Shown piece by piece: positions 16,276 to 23,945 of a stretch of 29,345 bases of DNA. The notes beneath the pieces were generated by a model. It was not told where the DNA came from, searched no databases, and saw only the letters and a list, made by a program, of their open reading frames with translations. The DNA is from a virus: positions 1 to 29,345 of IMG/VR virus record IMGVR_UViG_3300020456_000143; one strand, 5' to 3'. The first letter of the stretch is position 1; every line of letters starts with the position of its first letter. The position numbers and the translations under genes are program-made.

Positions 16276-19200
16276 TGGCATTTATTGATCTCGGAAAACT
16301 AAAATTTAATTGGCAGGGCACCTGGAACGCAGGTACTGCCTATGAAACTGATGATGTTGTATTCCACAACAACCAAACTTATGTAGCTGTCGCTGACATT
16401 GCAACTGGCCAAAGTGAGCCACAAGCAAATGCTAGCTGGGAATTGATGAACGGTGGTCTGAACTTCCGTGGCGTCTATTCCAGTGCTACTACGTACTATC
16501 TCCATGACATGGTTACGTACGGCAGTGCTTTGTATCTGCTTAGCACTGACAACCAAACTAACGTTGATCCTGGTTCTAATCCTGGCTCCGACAACTGGGA
16601 CATCCTGACTCCTGCACCTGATGCTAACGTGCTGCATGCTGTTGGTGACATGGTGTACCGTAACAAAGCTAACGGTACTGCACGCCTGGTCGTTGTTCCT
16701 GAAGAAGGTAAAGGCCTTACTACTGTTGAAGCTCCCCTAGAAACTTACGAGGCACGTGCATTTACGTACGAAGAAGTTTCTGGCTATGGTAACACCTTTA
16801 CTACTGCTGGAAGCATTCCTGCTGTTAGCTATACCATTACAACTGCCGTTCAGCGTGGTGCAACTACGCATGAAAACTGGATTGTAACCGGTGAAGACCG
16901 TAACGGTGCATTCACTGATATCCAAGACGGTGACATTTATGTCAACATTGGTGATACCATTGTTTTCGATAACAGCGGTGTTACTGGTCACCCCATGCAG
17001 ATTGTCGTCTCTGATGGCGGCGCTGCTGTAAGCACTGGTACTTATACCGGTGGTGGTACTGCAACTGTCACATGGGTTACTACTGGAGTTGCAGCTGGTA
17101 CTTACTACTATCAGTGTCAAACCGCTGGTCACCAAGGTATGATTGGACAAATTATTGTTCAAGACACTACCAACCGTCAAGGCAGTAATACTGGTCACGG
17201 TTCTATCGATGTATGCCGCGGTAAGGAATACACAATTACTATCGATAACGTAACTAACACTGGTGTTGCTTACGACCTGTTTGTTGATACCGGTACTGCT
17301 GGTACTTCTAAGCAGCTGACTTCTGCAGAAGGTTCTTCTGGTCAAGTTACTTACAACGGTTCGGCTGTTACCCTTACGTTCACTCCTACCGCAACAACCC
17401 CTAACACTGTTTACATCCGTAACAGCTCCGGTACTGCTGTTAACCCAGCGTACGTTGAGATTACTGTAAACGACCTTAAGTATGTTCCTTCTTGGGGTAA
17501 AGCAACTGCAAGACGTAAAACTGCCGCTGCTGGTGCAAGCTCCGGCTTCGTTTCTGGTGTGCGTGGTTTTGGTACACCTAACCTGAACGTCCATGCTAAC
17601 AACCCAGTGTCTGATTACAGAACTGAGTATGGTCATGGTTTTACTGCTTGCAACTCTAAAGGCGGATACTACGAATTTGAGTACGTTGGTGCTCAAGGTA
17701 ACGTCATGTTGGGTGGCGGAAATGTCTCGGGGATCCACTCTTACTACAAGCACGGTCTTGGTTATCATACTAACGTTGACACCGACTTTCTTTCGACACC
17801 ACATTTAGAAATTCCTCAAGTTGTTCTTGCAGCAACTCGGGGTGATACTAATTATTCTAAATGGCTGACTGATGTTCACACCGGAGATGATTTAGGCTAT
17901 CCTATTACCGAAAGTGATTCGGACTGGGATGGCGAGGTGTTTACCCAAATGAATGCTAAGTACGTAGAAGTCTACCAAGCCATGCTCATGCACATTCTGA
18001 CCGAAAACGGCATGCTTTATGGAACTGGTTATGACGGTTATGGAGCATCTCACGGCAACGGTGCGCCTGGTAACTATCCCAACAAGCCGGTTCCTATTCG
18101 TTTCTTGGATACTGGTGGTACCGATAAAGTCGATACTAACTATCCCAAGATCAAGATGATGGCTTGTTCTGCTGCTGGTGATAATACCTATAGTGCTACC
18201 ACGACACAGCACGCAGCTCTTGACGTTGATGGAAACGTGTATATGGGCGGTTATGGTAACTATGGTTCTCCTTGGGGTACTGGTAATGACTACTACTACC
18301 GTCAGTATGCTCAAAGTCAGTTTGGCAACTATCCGGTAGAATACATTAGCATGTGTTGTGATTCTTACAACCGTGGTTATGCTATCAACAACCAAGGTGC
18401 TTTGTATGCTTGGGGTTATAATGGTTACGGCCAAATAGGTAACGGCTCCGCAACCAACGTAAACGCACCTGCTAGTTCAATGACTGGTTCATTGACTGGC
18501 AAGCGTGTCATTCACGTAAATGGTACTGGTGGTAATTCTAGCCTTGGACAAAGCATGGCGCTTTGTGATGACGGTACTGTTCACTTTGTCGGTTATGATA
18601 CTTATGGTTTGATCGGTACTAGCGCTGGTAGCTATACAACAACTTGGAACGAAAAGTCTAACGCTTCAACTACGATTAACTCTGGTAGCCGCAAAGTAGA
18701 GGCTATCTATCCAGTGATGCAAGATTCCTGCATGGCTATCTGCAATGACGGTACTCTTTGGGCTACTGGTTATAACGGTTATGGTCAACTTGGTGATGCT
18801 TCGGGCGGAACTAACCAATCTGGCTGGGTTGAAGTAAAAGTCAAACTAAAGACTAATCACGACGTTACTGCTAGCAGCCTGCATAGCGCTGTTAGCAGCT
18901 ATGAAGGTGGATTCGGTGATACCGCCTACTGGTCAGGTAAGCACCGTGTTGGCCGTGCTAAGGCTGTGTTCTCTCACTTTATCAACTCCTCGACTTCCAG
19001 CCGCATCGTTATTATTGATGAATATGGCACACTGTTTGCTTGCGGACACTGGAGCGGTCAATGGAACATATCTGCTACCAATAATAGCAGCACTAACATC
19101 CTTTACAGTGCTGAACCGTACCGCGGACAACCTGAGCCTATGGTTTGGTGGAACTTCACTAACGACGATGCTTCTGAAGGCACGATTGCTGCTTTCTGTG

Positions 19201-19304
19201 TCGGTGAATCTGGCTTGGTGTATACCTACAGCACCTCTGGTGCATATAACAACTCCCTTGGTTCCAACGACTACACCGCAGTCTTCGCTCCTCTCAACGC
19301 TTAA
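16275..19304 (+). CDS. Distal tail fibre/adhesin with cupredoxin domain and RCC1-like propeller
   Basis: 1009 residues. Residues about 11-60 and 63-112 are two related modules (WQGTWNAGTAYETDDVVFHN; FRGVYSSATTYYLHDMVTYG) like small carbohydrate/chitin-binding domains (CBM5/12 type). Residues about 215-296 form a cupredoxin-like domain: GDTIVFDNSGVTGHPMQIVV, then GTYYYQCQTAGHQGMIGQII. H239, C281, H286 and M289 give a full type-1 copper ligand set. A further beta domain spans about 305-400. From about 576 there are six or seven RCC1-like blades (LYGTGYDGYG, VYMGGYGNYG, LYAWGYNGYGQIG, VHFVGYDTYGLIG, LWATGYNGYGQLG, LFACGHWSG), suggesting a beta propeller as receptor-binding head. Adjacent to the fibre base gene with a one-base overlap, so it is likely a partner fibre. 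Whether copper is bound is unknown. Confidence 0.85.
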   Translation: MAFIDLGKLKFNWQGTWNAGTAYETDDVVFHNNQTYVAVADIATGQSEPQANASWELMNGGLNFRGVYSSATTYYLHDMVTYGSALYLLSTDNQTNVDPGSNPGSDNWDILTPAPDANVLHAVGDMVYRNKANGTARLVVVPEEGKGLTTVEAPLETYEARAFTYEEVSGYGNTFTTAGSIPAVSYTITTAVQRGATTHENWIVTGEDRNGAFTDIQDGDIYVNIGDTIVFDNSGVTGHPMQIVVSDGGAAVSTGTYTGGGTATVTWVTTGVAAGTYYYQCQTAGHQGMIGQIIVQDTTNRQGSNTGHGSIDVCRGKEYTITIDNVTNTGVAYDLFVDTGTAGTSKQLTSAEGSSGQVTYNGSAVTLTFTPTATTPNTVYIRNSSGTAVNPAYVEITVNDLKYVPSWGKATARRKTAAAGASSGFVSGVRGFGTPNLNVHANNPVSDYRTEYGHGFTACNSKGGYYEFEYVGAQGNVMLGGGNVSGIHSYYKHGLGYHTNVDTDFLSTPHLEIPQVVLAATRGDTNYSKWLTDVHTGDDLGYPITESDSDWDGEVFTQMNAKYVEVYQAMLMHILTENGMLYGTGYDGYGASHGNGAPGNYPNKPVPIRFLDTGGTDKVDTNYPKIKMMACSAAGDNTYSATTTQHAALDVDGNVYMGGYGNYGSPWGTGNDYYYRQYAQSQFGNYPVEYISMCCDSYNRGYAINNQGALYAWGYNGYGQIGNGSATNVNAPASSMTGSLTGKRVIHVNGTGGNSSLGQSMALCDDGTVHFVGYDTYGLIGTSAGSYTTTWNEKSNASTTINSGSRKVEAIYPVMQDSCMAICNDGTLWATGYNGYGQLGDASGGTNQSGWVEVKVKLKTNHDVTASSLHSAVSSYEGGFGDTAYWSGKHRVGRAKAVFSHFINSSTSSRIVIIDEYGTLFACGHWSGQWNISATNNSSTNILYSAEPYRGQPEPMVWWNFTNDDASEGTIAAFCVGESGLVYTYSTSGAYNNSLGSNDYTAVFAPLNA

Positions 19305-19306
19305 TC

Positions 19307-19588
19307 ATGACATTTCCCTTATATCGCGCAACTTACGCTTTTGAGGCGGAAGGCGCAGAACTAGATAACACACGAAATTACTACCCAGATCCAGCTAAAA
19401 CGATGGCAGTTGCACCTGCGGTGTACTGCCTGAGAGCTGGTGTAGAGCTTGCTGATGTGCAACGTAACGATGATTTTACGTTCACCGAACTTACTGCTGA
19501 GCAGCGTACTGCTGCTTTGGCAGCAGAGGGTTTGCCTGCTGATTGGCCTCAACCCCCTGTTGTAAACACTAATCCCGCCGGAGTCTAA
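19307..19588 (+). CDS. Hypothetical protein downstream of the adhesin
   Basis: 93 residues, acidic, starting two bases after the adhesin gene. Sequence opens MTFPLYRATYAFEAEGAELD and contains DPAKTMAVAPAVYCLRAGVE with a Pro-rich tail. I do not recognise a family. Its position just after the receptor-binding protein would fit a fibre-assembly chaperone or small virion protein, but nothing in the sequence proves this. The next ATG follows its stop codon directly. Confidence 0.7.
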   Translation: MTFPLYRATYAFEAEGAELDNTRNYYPDPAKTMAVAPAVYCLRAGVELADVQRNDDFTFTELTAEQRTAALAAEGLPADWPQPPVVNTNPAGV

Positions 19589-19753
19589 ATGATCGCCCTT
19601 ATCCGTCCAATCCTGTTCAGCTTTCTGAACTCTGACAAAGTTAAACTTCTTATCGTTGATCTTCTCACCAAACTGGCTGAGCAGACCGACAATGAGGTTG
19701 ATGACAAAGCCGTTGAGTTTATTCGCAACGGTCTTTTCCCTAACAAAGGCTGA
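19589..19753 (+). CDS. Small amphipathic hypothetical protein
   Basis: 54 residues: MIALIRPILFSFLNSDKVKL, then LIVDLLTKLAEQTDNEVDDK and AVEFIRNGLFPNKG. The first half is strongly hydrophobic/amphipathic helix, the second acidic. It fills the gap between two genes exactly: ATG directly after the upstream TAA, stop sharing one base with the next ATG (TGATG). That spacing is good evidence it is real. Function unknown; a membrane-associated role is possible. Confidence 0.72.
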   Translation: MIALIRPILFSFLNSDKVKLLIVDLLTKLAEQTDNEVDDKAVEFIRNGLFPNKG

Positions 19754-20184
19754 TGGACTTGGGAGCACCACCGGTGTTCCCTTCTATCGACCTCCCAGCG
19801 GCGCCTATATTGCCGCGTGCGGTGCTTGAGGTACCACGAGGTGAGCTTCCATCTTACAAGCCCCTTGTGGTTCCTCCTAGCGACCTTAGACCGCCACCTG
19901 GAATCAAGGGAACTACCCCTTCTGAGCAACCTCAGGAGCCTAAACCACAATCTATACCACCAGCTCCACCTGCACCTTCACAGATACGTTATGTTGATGT
20001 TCCCGGTACAGACTACGAGGTTCCATTACCTAGTAATGAAATCCTTGTAACAGCTGGTACGACTGCTACTGTTTCAGTTGCAGCCACCCTTACAGCTACT
20101 GCAATCTTTAAACGGACAGTAAACGTCTTGAAACCAATTATCAAGAAACTACTAACCCGCAAAAAGAAAAAAGATGAAGGATAA
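19753..20184 (+). CDS. Proline-rich protein with one C-terminal membrane segment
   Basis: 143 residues. Residues 1-75 are Pro-rich and probably extended (GAPPVFPSIDLPAAPILPRA; SIPPAPPAPSQ). Residues about 97-117 (ILVTAGTTATVSVAATLTAT) could cross the membrane once, followed by a strongly basic tail ending KKLLTRKKKKDEG. The tail predicts the C-terminus on the cytoplasmic side. Proteins of this layout are common near lysis or tail genes in cyanophages; the role is not established. The stop overlaps the next start by 11 bases. Confidence 0.72.
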   Translation: MDLGAPPVFPSIDLPAAPILPRAVLEVPRGELPSYKPLVVPPSDLRPPPGIKGTTPSEQPQEPKPQSIPPAPPAPSQIRYVDVPGTDYEVPLPSNEILVTAGTTATVSVAATLTATAIFKRTVNVLKPIIKKLLTRKKKKDEG

Positions 20185-20386
20185 CCAAAACTTTTTTTCT
20201 GGATTCTTCAGTGAGATTGTAAAAGCACTGGTACTCGTTTGGAGTGCTGGTGTTCTTACCGCATCCTATATGGGTATGCTGCAAAAAATGGATCCTACGT
20301 TCGTCGCTTCTTTGCTAAGTGGCACTTTAGCATCCTACGGTATTTCTCGCATCGATAAGGACACAAAAAAAGAACCCCCTAAATGA
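20174..20386 (+). CDS. Small membrane protein, holin candidate
   Basis: 70 residues with a hydrophobic segment at about 14-34 (IVKALVLVWSAGVLTASYMG) and a weaker second one at about 42-57 (FVASLLSGTLASYGIS), ending in a charged tail (RIDKDTKKEPPK). Size, topology and position between tail fibre and small terminase resemble T7 gene 17.5 (holin). No holin family can be assigned from sequence alone. The stop overlaps the next ATG (ATGA). Confidence 0.6.
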   Translation: MKDNQNFFSGFFSEIVKALVLVWSAGVLTASYMGMLQKMDPTFVASLLSGTLASYGISRIDKDTKKEPPK

Positions 20387-20739
20387 AAAAACTTCTTCTA
20401 CTGGTTCTTCTGTTATCCCCCGCAGCAGCAACCGCACAGACTGTGACACCTAAATTTACTCAAGGTAGTATGCAGTCCACAACCACCACCACCGTTGACA
20501 TCACTCGTACCATTGAAACCGAAGTGATGGGCGGTGCTTATTCGTCATGGTCCGGAACAAACGTAACCCCCAGTGGGGATATTACAAATTCTTCGACAAC
20601 TTGGTCAGTAACTACCGCAGGAGATGCGTTTCAATTAGAAACGGTCACCAGATCGGCAGGTGTAGTCGAGACAATCGACATCGAAGAAACCATCGAGCAA
20701 ACGTCTACTACTACATCCTTGTCTATCTTCTCGCAGTAA
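20383..20739 (+). CDS. Secreted Thr/Ser-rich cyanophage protein
   Basis: 118 residues with a classic signal peptide, MKKLLLLVLLLSPAAATA, then QTVTPKFTQGSMQ. The mature part is beta-like and rich in Thr and Ser (STTTTTVDITRTIETEV; ETIDIEETIEQTSTTTSLSI). I recall relatives at the same place in other cyanophages, but no function. There is no lipobox Cys. The last about 30 codons are also read in the next frame as the signal-peptide region of the following protein, so about 140 bases may be double coding. Confidence 0.78.
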   Translation: MKKLLLLVLLLSPAAATAQTVTPKFTQGSMQSTTTTTVDITRTIETEVMGGAYSSWSGTNVTPSGDITNSSTTWSVTTAGDAFQLETVTRSAGVVETIDIEETIEQTSTTTSLSIFSQ

Positions 20740-21191
20740 CACCTGCATATGCAGAAGATGAACCAAGAGTACAGAACACATCATCGCCTGTGGCCGCGGC
20801 TACAGGTAATGTGACCAATCAAGCTGTACAATTTCAAAACAATGGTGCTCCTAGCCGTCAACAGTTTACCGGAGGCAACTCATGCAACGGTACTACTATG
20901 ACAGTTTCACCTTTTTACATGGGTAATGATACCGTTCCAATGGATTCCAGTGGATATGTGCGTAGCAACAACTTTGGTATGCAACTGAACTTTAGTGTTC
21001 CATTGGATGGCGGTATGATAGAACAATGTAAAGCAATCGCTAAACGTCATGAAGAAAAAATGCGTTTAGATTATGAAATGATACGTGCACTTAAATGCAC
21101 AGAGATTATGAAGAACGGTTTTACTTTCCGTCCAGGAAGTAGAGTTGAAGTTCTTTGTCACGACATTGTACCCATAGTTTCAATCAAATGA
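20601..21191 (+). CDS. Secreted Cys-containing cyanophage protein, start uncertain
   Basis: The frame ends at 21191 and encodes a hydrophobic signal-like run VYYYILVYLLAVTPAYA (20703-20753), then EDEPRVQNTSSPVAAATGNV, FQNNGAPSRQQFTGG and a helical C-terminal part with CKAIAKRHEEKMRLDYEM. I recognise it as a cyanophage family with Cys residues and unknown role. No ATG, GTG or TTG lies just before the signal run: the nearest in-frame candidates are TTG 20601 (used here provisionally) and ATG 20547, both deep inside the preceding gene. An ATC/ATT start near 20634-20715 or a -1 frameshift from the upstream gene are alternatives. Two secreted products in overlapping frames next to a holin candidate recall spanin gene layout, without a lipobox to support it. 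Confidence 0.7.
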   Translation: MVSNYRRRCVSIRNGHQIGRCSRDNRHRRNHRANVYYYILVYLLAVTPAYAEDEPRVQNTSSPVAAATGNVTNQAVQFQNNGAPSRQQFTGGNSCNGTTMTVSPFYMGNDTVPMDSSGYVRSNNFGMQLNFSVPLDGGMIEQCKAIAKRHEEKMRLDYEMIRALKCTEIMKNGFTFRPGSRVEVLCHDIVPIVSIK

Positions 21192-21442
21192 TGGAAGCAT
21201 TAGTTACTGTTAGCATAGCTGTCGCCGGTGCAGGCGTTGCGGCTGTCAACAGACTACACAACCGAATAGGAAGTATACACGAACGTATCAACCACTTAGA
21301 TCGGCGCCTCGATGCTTTTGAGCTGACAGTTGCTACAGACTATGTTTCCAAAGCTGATTTAGCAGGGCTTCTTAAGCGCATGGAAGATCACATGGTACGT
21401 ATCGAAAATAAATTAGATCAAATCGTGCTAAGAAATGGCTAA
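21188..21442 (+). CDS. Membrane-anchored coiled-coil protein
   Basis: 84 residues from ATG 21188 (a second ATG follows at 21191). An N-terminal hydrophobic helix (EALVTVSIAVAGAGVAAVN) leads into a heptad-like region (HNRIGSIHERINHLDRRLDA; LLKRMEDHMVRIENKLDQIV). This single-anchor plus coiled-coil layout is frequent in cyanophages and resembles inner-membrane spanins in general form; function not established. The start overlaps the preceding stop (ATGA) and the stop overlaps the small terminase start by eight bases. Confidence 0.75.
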   Translation: MMEALVTVSIAVAGAGVAAVNRLHNRIGSIHERINHLDRRLDAFELTVATDYVSKADLAGLLKRMEDHMVRIENKLDQIVLRNG

Positions 21443-21677
21443 AAAAGCTACCGAAGAGCAGTTCAATGAACTACACAACCTCGTCACAACCGAATTTCTG
21501 GCTCGCATTAAGTCTGGCGAAGCTACTACTCAAGATTTGAAAGCAGCTTGCGACTGGCTTAAAACCAACGACATTAGCGGAGTAGCTTACGACGGCAACC
21601 CGCTGTCTAAACTGGCCTCTATTATGCCAGAAGTCGATCCTGAATTAGTACAAAGCAGGCTCTATGGCAAACGGTAA
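21435..21677 (+). CDS. Terminase small subunit (T7 gp18-like)
   Basis: 80 residues, close to T7 gp18 (89). MAKKATEEQFNELHNLVTTE, FLARIKSGEATTQDLKAACDWLKTNDI is the helix-turn-helix-rich pattern of T7-like small terminases, which bind DNA and load the packaging motor. It lies upstream of the large subunit, as in T7, but here four genes separate them. Overlaps the previous gene by eight bases and the next by fourteen. Confidence 0.75.
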   Translation: MAKKATEEQFNELHNLVTTEFLARIKSGEATTQDLKAACDWLKTNDISGVAYDGNPLSKLASIMPEVDPELVQSRLYGKR

Positions 21678-21921
21678 CACTTCAGATTACTACAAACAAA
21701 ACGACGGTGCTCGACGCAAGCGTAACGCTCAGCAAGCCCGTTACAATAAAACCAAAAAAGGCAAAGATCTACGGATCAATGCTAACGCACTTAATCGTCA
21801 GTTAGGCACCTACGGCAATGGTGACAATATGGATGCTTCTCATACAGGCCCTCGTAAAGGCCGAAAAGAAGATCCATCAACCAACCGCCGCAGACCCCGA
21901 CTAAAGATTAAGTACGCATGA
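21664..21921 (+). CDS. Basic hypothetical protein, possible nucleic-acid binder
   Basis: 85 residues, very basic. N-terminal ARRKRNAQQARYNKTKKGKD suggests a nucleic-acid contact helix; the C-terminal part GNGDNMDASHTGPRKGRKED then STNRRRPRLKIK is reminiscent of small phage HNH-like proteins (GDxMDxxH...NxxNRR) but lacks a complete HNH motif. It overlaps the small terminase and the HNH nuclease gene (ATGA at 21918), so it belongs to the packaging cluster. Function not assigned. Confidence 0.68.
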   Translation: MANGNTSDYYKQNDGARRKRNAQQARYNKTKKGKDLRINANALNRQLGTYGNGDNMDASHTGPRKGRKEDPSTNRRRPRLKIKYA

Positions 21922-22247
21922 CCCCTCTCCTTCCTCACCCTGACGACTACCTCTACAACCTAATCACTATGACGTCTCCCGAAGCTAAGCGCCTCTGGAG
22001 GCGTGCTATCAAAGAACACTTCGGTTGTACTTGTGTCTATTGTGGACAAACCTATGATTTACATGAACTCACTATTGATCACGTGCATCCTCGCTGCCTT
22101 GGTGGCGAAGACATGTCCTATAACGTTGTTCCGGCTTGTTCCTGTTGTAATCAGGCAAAAGGAAGTTTAAACTGGCTCTCTTGGATGAGAGATACATTCG
22201 GTGTAAACCGTCTTAGAGAAAAACTAATTCTTTCCCATATTAAATAA
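21918..22247 (+). CDS. HNH endonuclease
   Basis: 109 residues. CVYCG (C39, C42) and CSCCN (C74, C77) form a zinc ribbon around the HNH core: ELTIDHVHPRCLGGEDMSYN with D54-H55, then N69 and N78. All key residues are present. HNH enzymes beside terminase genes assist cleavage during packaging in several phages, though free-standing homing nucleases look similar. Tight overlaps on both sides (ATGA; TAATGG) argue for an integrated packaging role. Confidence 0.9.
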   Translation: MTPLLPHPDDYLYNLITMTSPEAKRLWRRAIKEHFGCTCVYCGQTYDLHELTIDHVHPRCLGGEDMSYNVVPACSCCNQAKGSLNWLSWMRDTFGVNRLREKLILSHIK

Positions 22248-22825
22248 TGGCATATCCCGCAAGGAATTTTGAAAAAGACCCGTCCAAACGGGTAAAAGGT
22301 TGGTACATGGTACCTGGCAAAGGCCGTCGCTACTGGGACGGTAAAGCGTTTAAGTACAGCTCTCCTGACGGTACTACAAACGTGAAGGATATGGTCGGAG
22401 ACCGCATTCGTGGTTTGGTAGGCCGTATTCCTAGGGGATCGCAGTCTGGCACGGTTAATCGCCGCGGCCGAGCCGTTTCTCCTAATAAAGGAAAATCTAA
22501 TCCTGTAGAATCTGGAAGCCCACAGCAGGCTCCTAATGCGTCTACCGGCGGTGGTAATAATCCTGGCACTAGCCGTACTGAAAAGAAAGATCCCCCGAAA
22601 CCCGTATCTTCTGCACCCAAGACAGCACCCAAAAGTAAGCAGACTGGTGATAAGGGTAAGGACATGGGTTCTTGGGCACGTGCTAACCAGAAGCTGGCAC
22701 AGCGGATGGTTGATAGGTACAAAGACAAGGACCGTAAGCCTTCTGGCTACGCCTCTGTTGTCAAAGCTCTGAAAGAAATCAAAGCTAAAAACGTCAAACC
22801 TAAGTCAAACACTAAAGTAGCGTAA
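22247..22825 (+). CDS. Basic, largely disordered protein with DUF2510-like N-terminus
   Basis: 192 residues. Residues about 18-37 (KGWYMVPGKGRRYWDGKAFK) resemble the short DUF2510 motif (GWYxDP...RYWDG). The middle (about 65-130) is rich in Gly, Ser, Pro, Lys and probably disordered; the end (about 138-192) is Lys-rich with a helical MGSWARANQKLAQRMVDRYK. Function unknown. It overlaps the HNH gene and the following gene by one base each, so all three are likely co-translated. Confidence 0.72.
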   Translation: MAYPARNFEKDPSKRVKGWYMVPGKGRRYWDGKAFKYSSPDGTTNVKDMVGDRIRGLVGRIPRGSQSGTVNRRGRAVSPNKGKSNPVESGSPQQAPNASTGGGNNPGTSRTEKKDPPKPVSSAPKTAPKSKQTGDKGKDMGSWARANQKLAQRMVDRYKDKDRKPSGYASVVKALKEIKAKNVKPKSNTKVA

Positions 22826-23913
22826 TGGCACAAAAAATCCCTGGTCGTGAATACCCGCCTAAAGAGTTGGCAGATAAAATGTGGGCTAAATACCAGCAAA
22901 TTAAAAAGCTGTATCCCACTAAACTTCCCCAGGGAGCGGCTCAATTTACTTATAAAGGTAATGTTTTTAGTGTAAAATCTAAACCGTCTAACCCTAATGG
23001 CTATCAAGTTAAAAGTGCTGATGTAGATAGGCTTGCTGAAAATACTCGCGGTGGTCAACGTCTTACTTTATTGGATTACGTTAACCACCCGCGTTATAAA
23101 GATGACGCAAGTTTAGCTCAGGCTATGTTTGAGTATGATCAAAAAATGCTCAAACGTCAAGGTAGATTTGCTAGCCGCGCAAACCAGCTTGATCATATTG
23201 ATCCTAAAAAAGGAGCTAAAAGAGCTGGTGTAGAGCACTGGCGGAATAAAATGCTAGCTGGTGCTGCCGATAACATCAGTAAATCAAACAAACAGCCATC
23301 TGACGAAGCTTTAGAGTTTTTAGGTATTGGCCGTACTCCCGAAGAAATGGTTGACCGAGCGGCTTCAAGCCCTTGGCCTCGACAAACTCCTAGAGACAAA
23401 CGTACTTTGCTTCAAGGGGATCTTGGTATAGAATATACTAAAGGTATGGGGTTAAGTGCCAGTCGTGGCGGTCTTAAATTTGCTAGCAACCTAGGCAGAG
23501 CTGATCAAGCTGCTCAAATCGGTGTTAACCTTGCTACTGGTAATGTTGCCGGTGCTGCGGTTGGCGGCGGTATAATGGCAGCTACAGAAGCAGCTAAAAG
23601 TAAGATAGGACAAAAAGCTATTGCTGAAATACTAGCTAAACGTGCTGGTAAGTCAGCTGCTAAGTTTGTTCCTGGCGTAGATGTCGCTATTTCTGCTGCA
23701 GAGGTGGCAGATTATACAAGTAAAGGACGTTTTGATCAGGCTGGTATCGCAGCTTTGAGCGGTTTAGTCGGTTGGGTCCCAGGTATTGGCGACGCTGCGG
23801 CTGCCGGTTTAGATGCAGTCAATACTGGCTTAGACATTGCTAGATTAGACACACCTGGTAAGCCTGACGTTGAAGCACAACGCGGCGGACTACGCTATAA
23901 ACCGCGCCTGTAA
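22825..23913 (+). CDS. Large unknown with HNH-like segment and glycine-rich hydrophobic C-terminus
   Basis: 362 residues. The N-terminal third is basic; residues about 122-155 (NQLDHIDPKKGAKRAGVEHW, then RNKMLAGAADNISKSNKQ) look like an HNH-type motif (DHI.P....N...N..K) without zinc Cys pairs. Residues about 226-255 and 275-345 are Gly/Ala-rich and hydrophobic (GVNLATGNVAGAAVGGGIMA; FVPGVDVAISAAEVADY; GIAALSGLVGWVPGIGDAAA), a hairpin-like membrane pattern seen in ejected or toxin-like phage proteins. I cannot name the family. It sits directly before terL, where T7 has only small lysis genes; a packaged and injected protein is possible but unproven. Confidence 0.78.
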   Translation: MAQKIPGREYPPKELADKMWAKYQQIKKLYPTKLPQGAAQFTYKGNVFSVKSKPSNPNGYQVKSADVDRLAENTRGGQRLTLLDYVNHPRYKDDASLAQAMFEYDQKMLKRQGRFASRANQLDHIDPKKGAKRAGVEHWRNKMLAGAADNISKSNKQPSDEALEFLGIGRTPEEMVDRAASSPWPRQTPRDKRTLLQGDLGIEYTKGMGLSASRGGLKFASNLGRADQAAQIGVNLATGNVAGAAVGGGIMAATEAAKSKIGQKAIAEILAKRAGKSAAKFVPGVDVAISAAEVADYTSKGRFDQAGIAALSGLVGWVPGIGDAAAAGLDAVNTGLDIARLDTPGKPDVEAQRGGLRYKPRL

Positions 23914-23945
23914 GCCCTTTCATCCACCTTTAGACCCAATACCCT

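Noticed and set aside
16737-17804. A 355-codon minus-strand frame opposite the adhesin gene (and a similar one at 13349-14356)
   Set aside because: Antisense to clear virion genes; Ser/Thr/Val-rich composition reflects the opposite codons.
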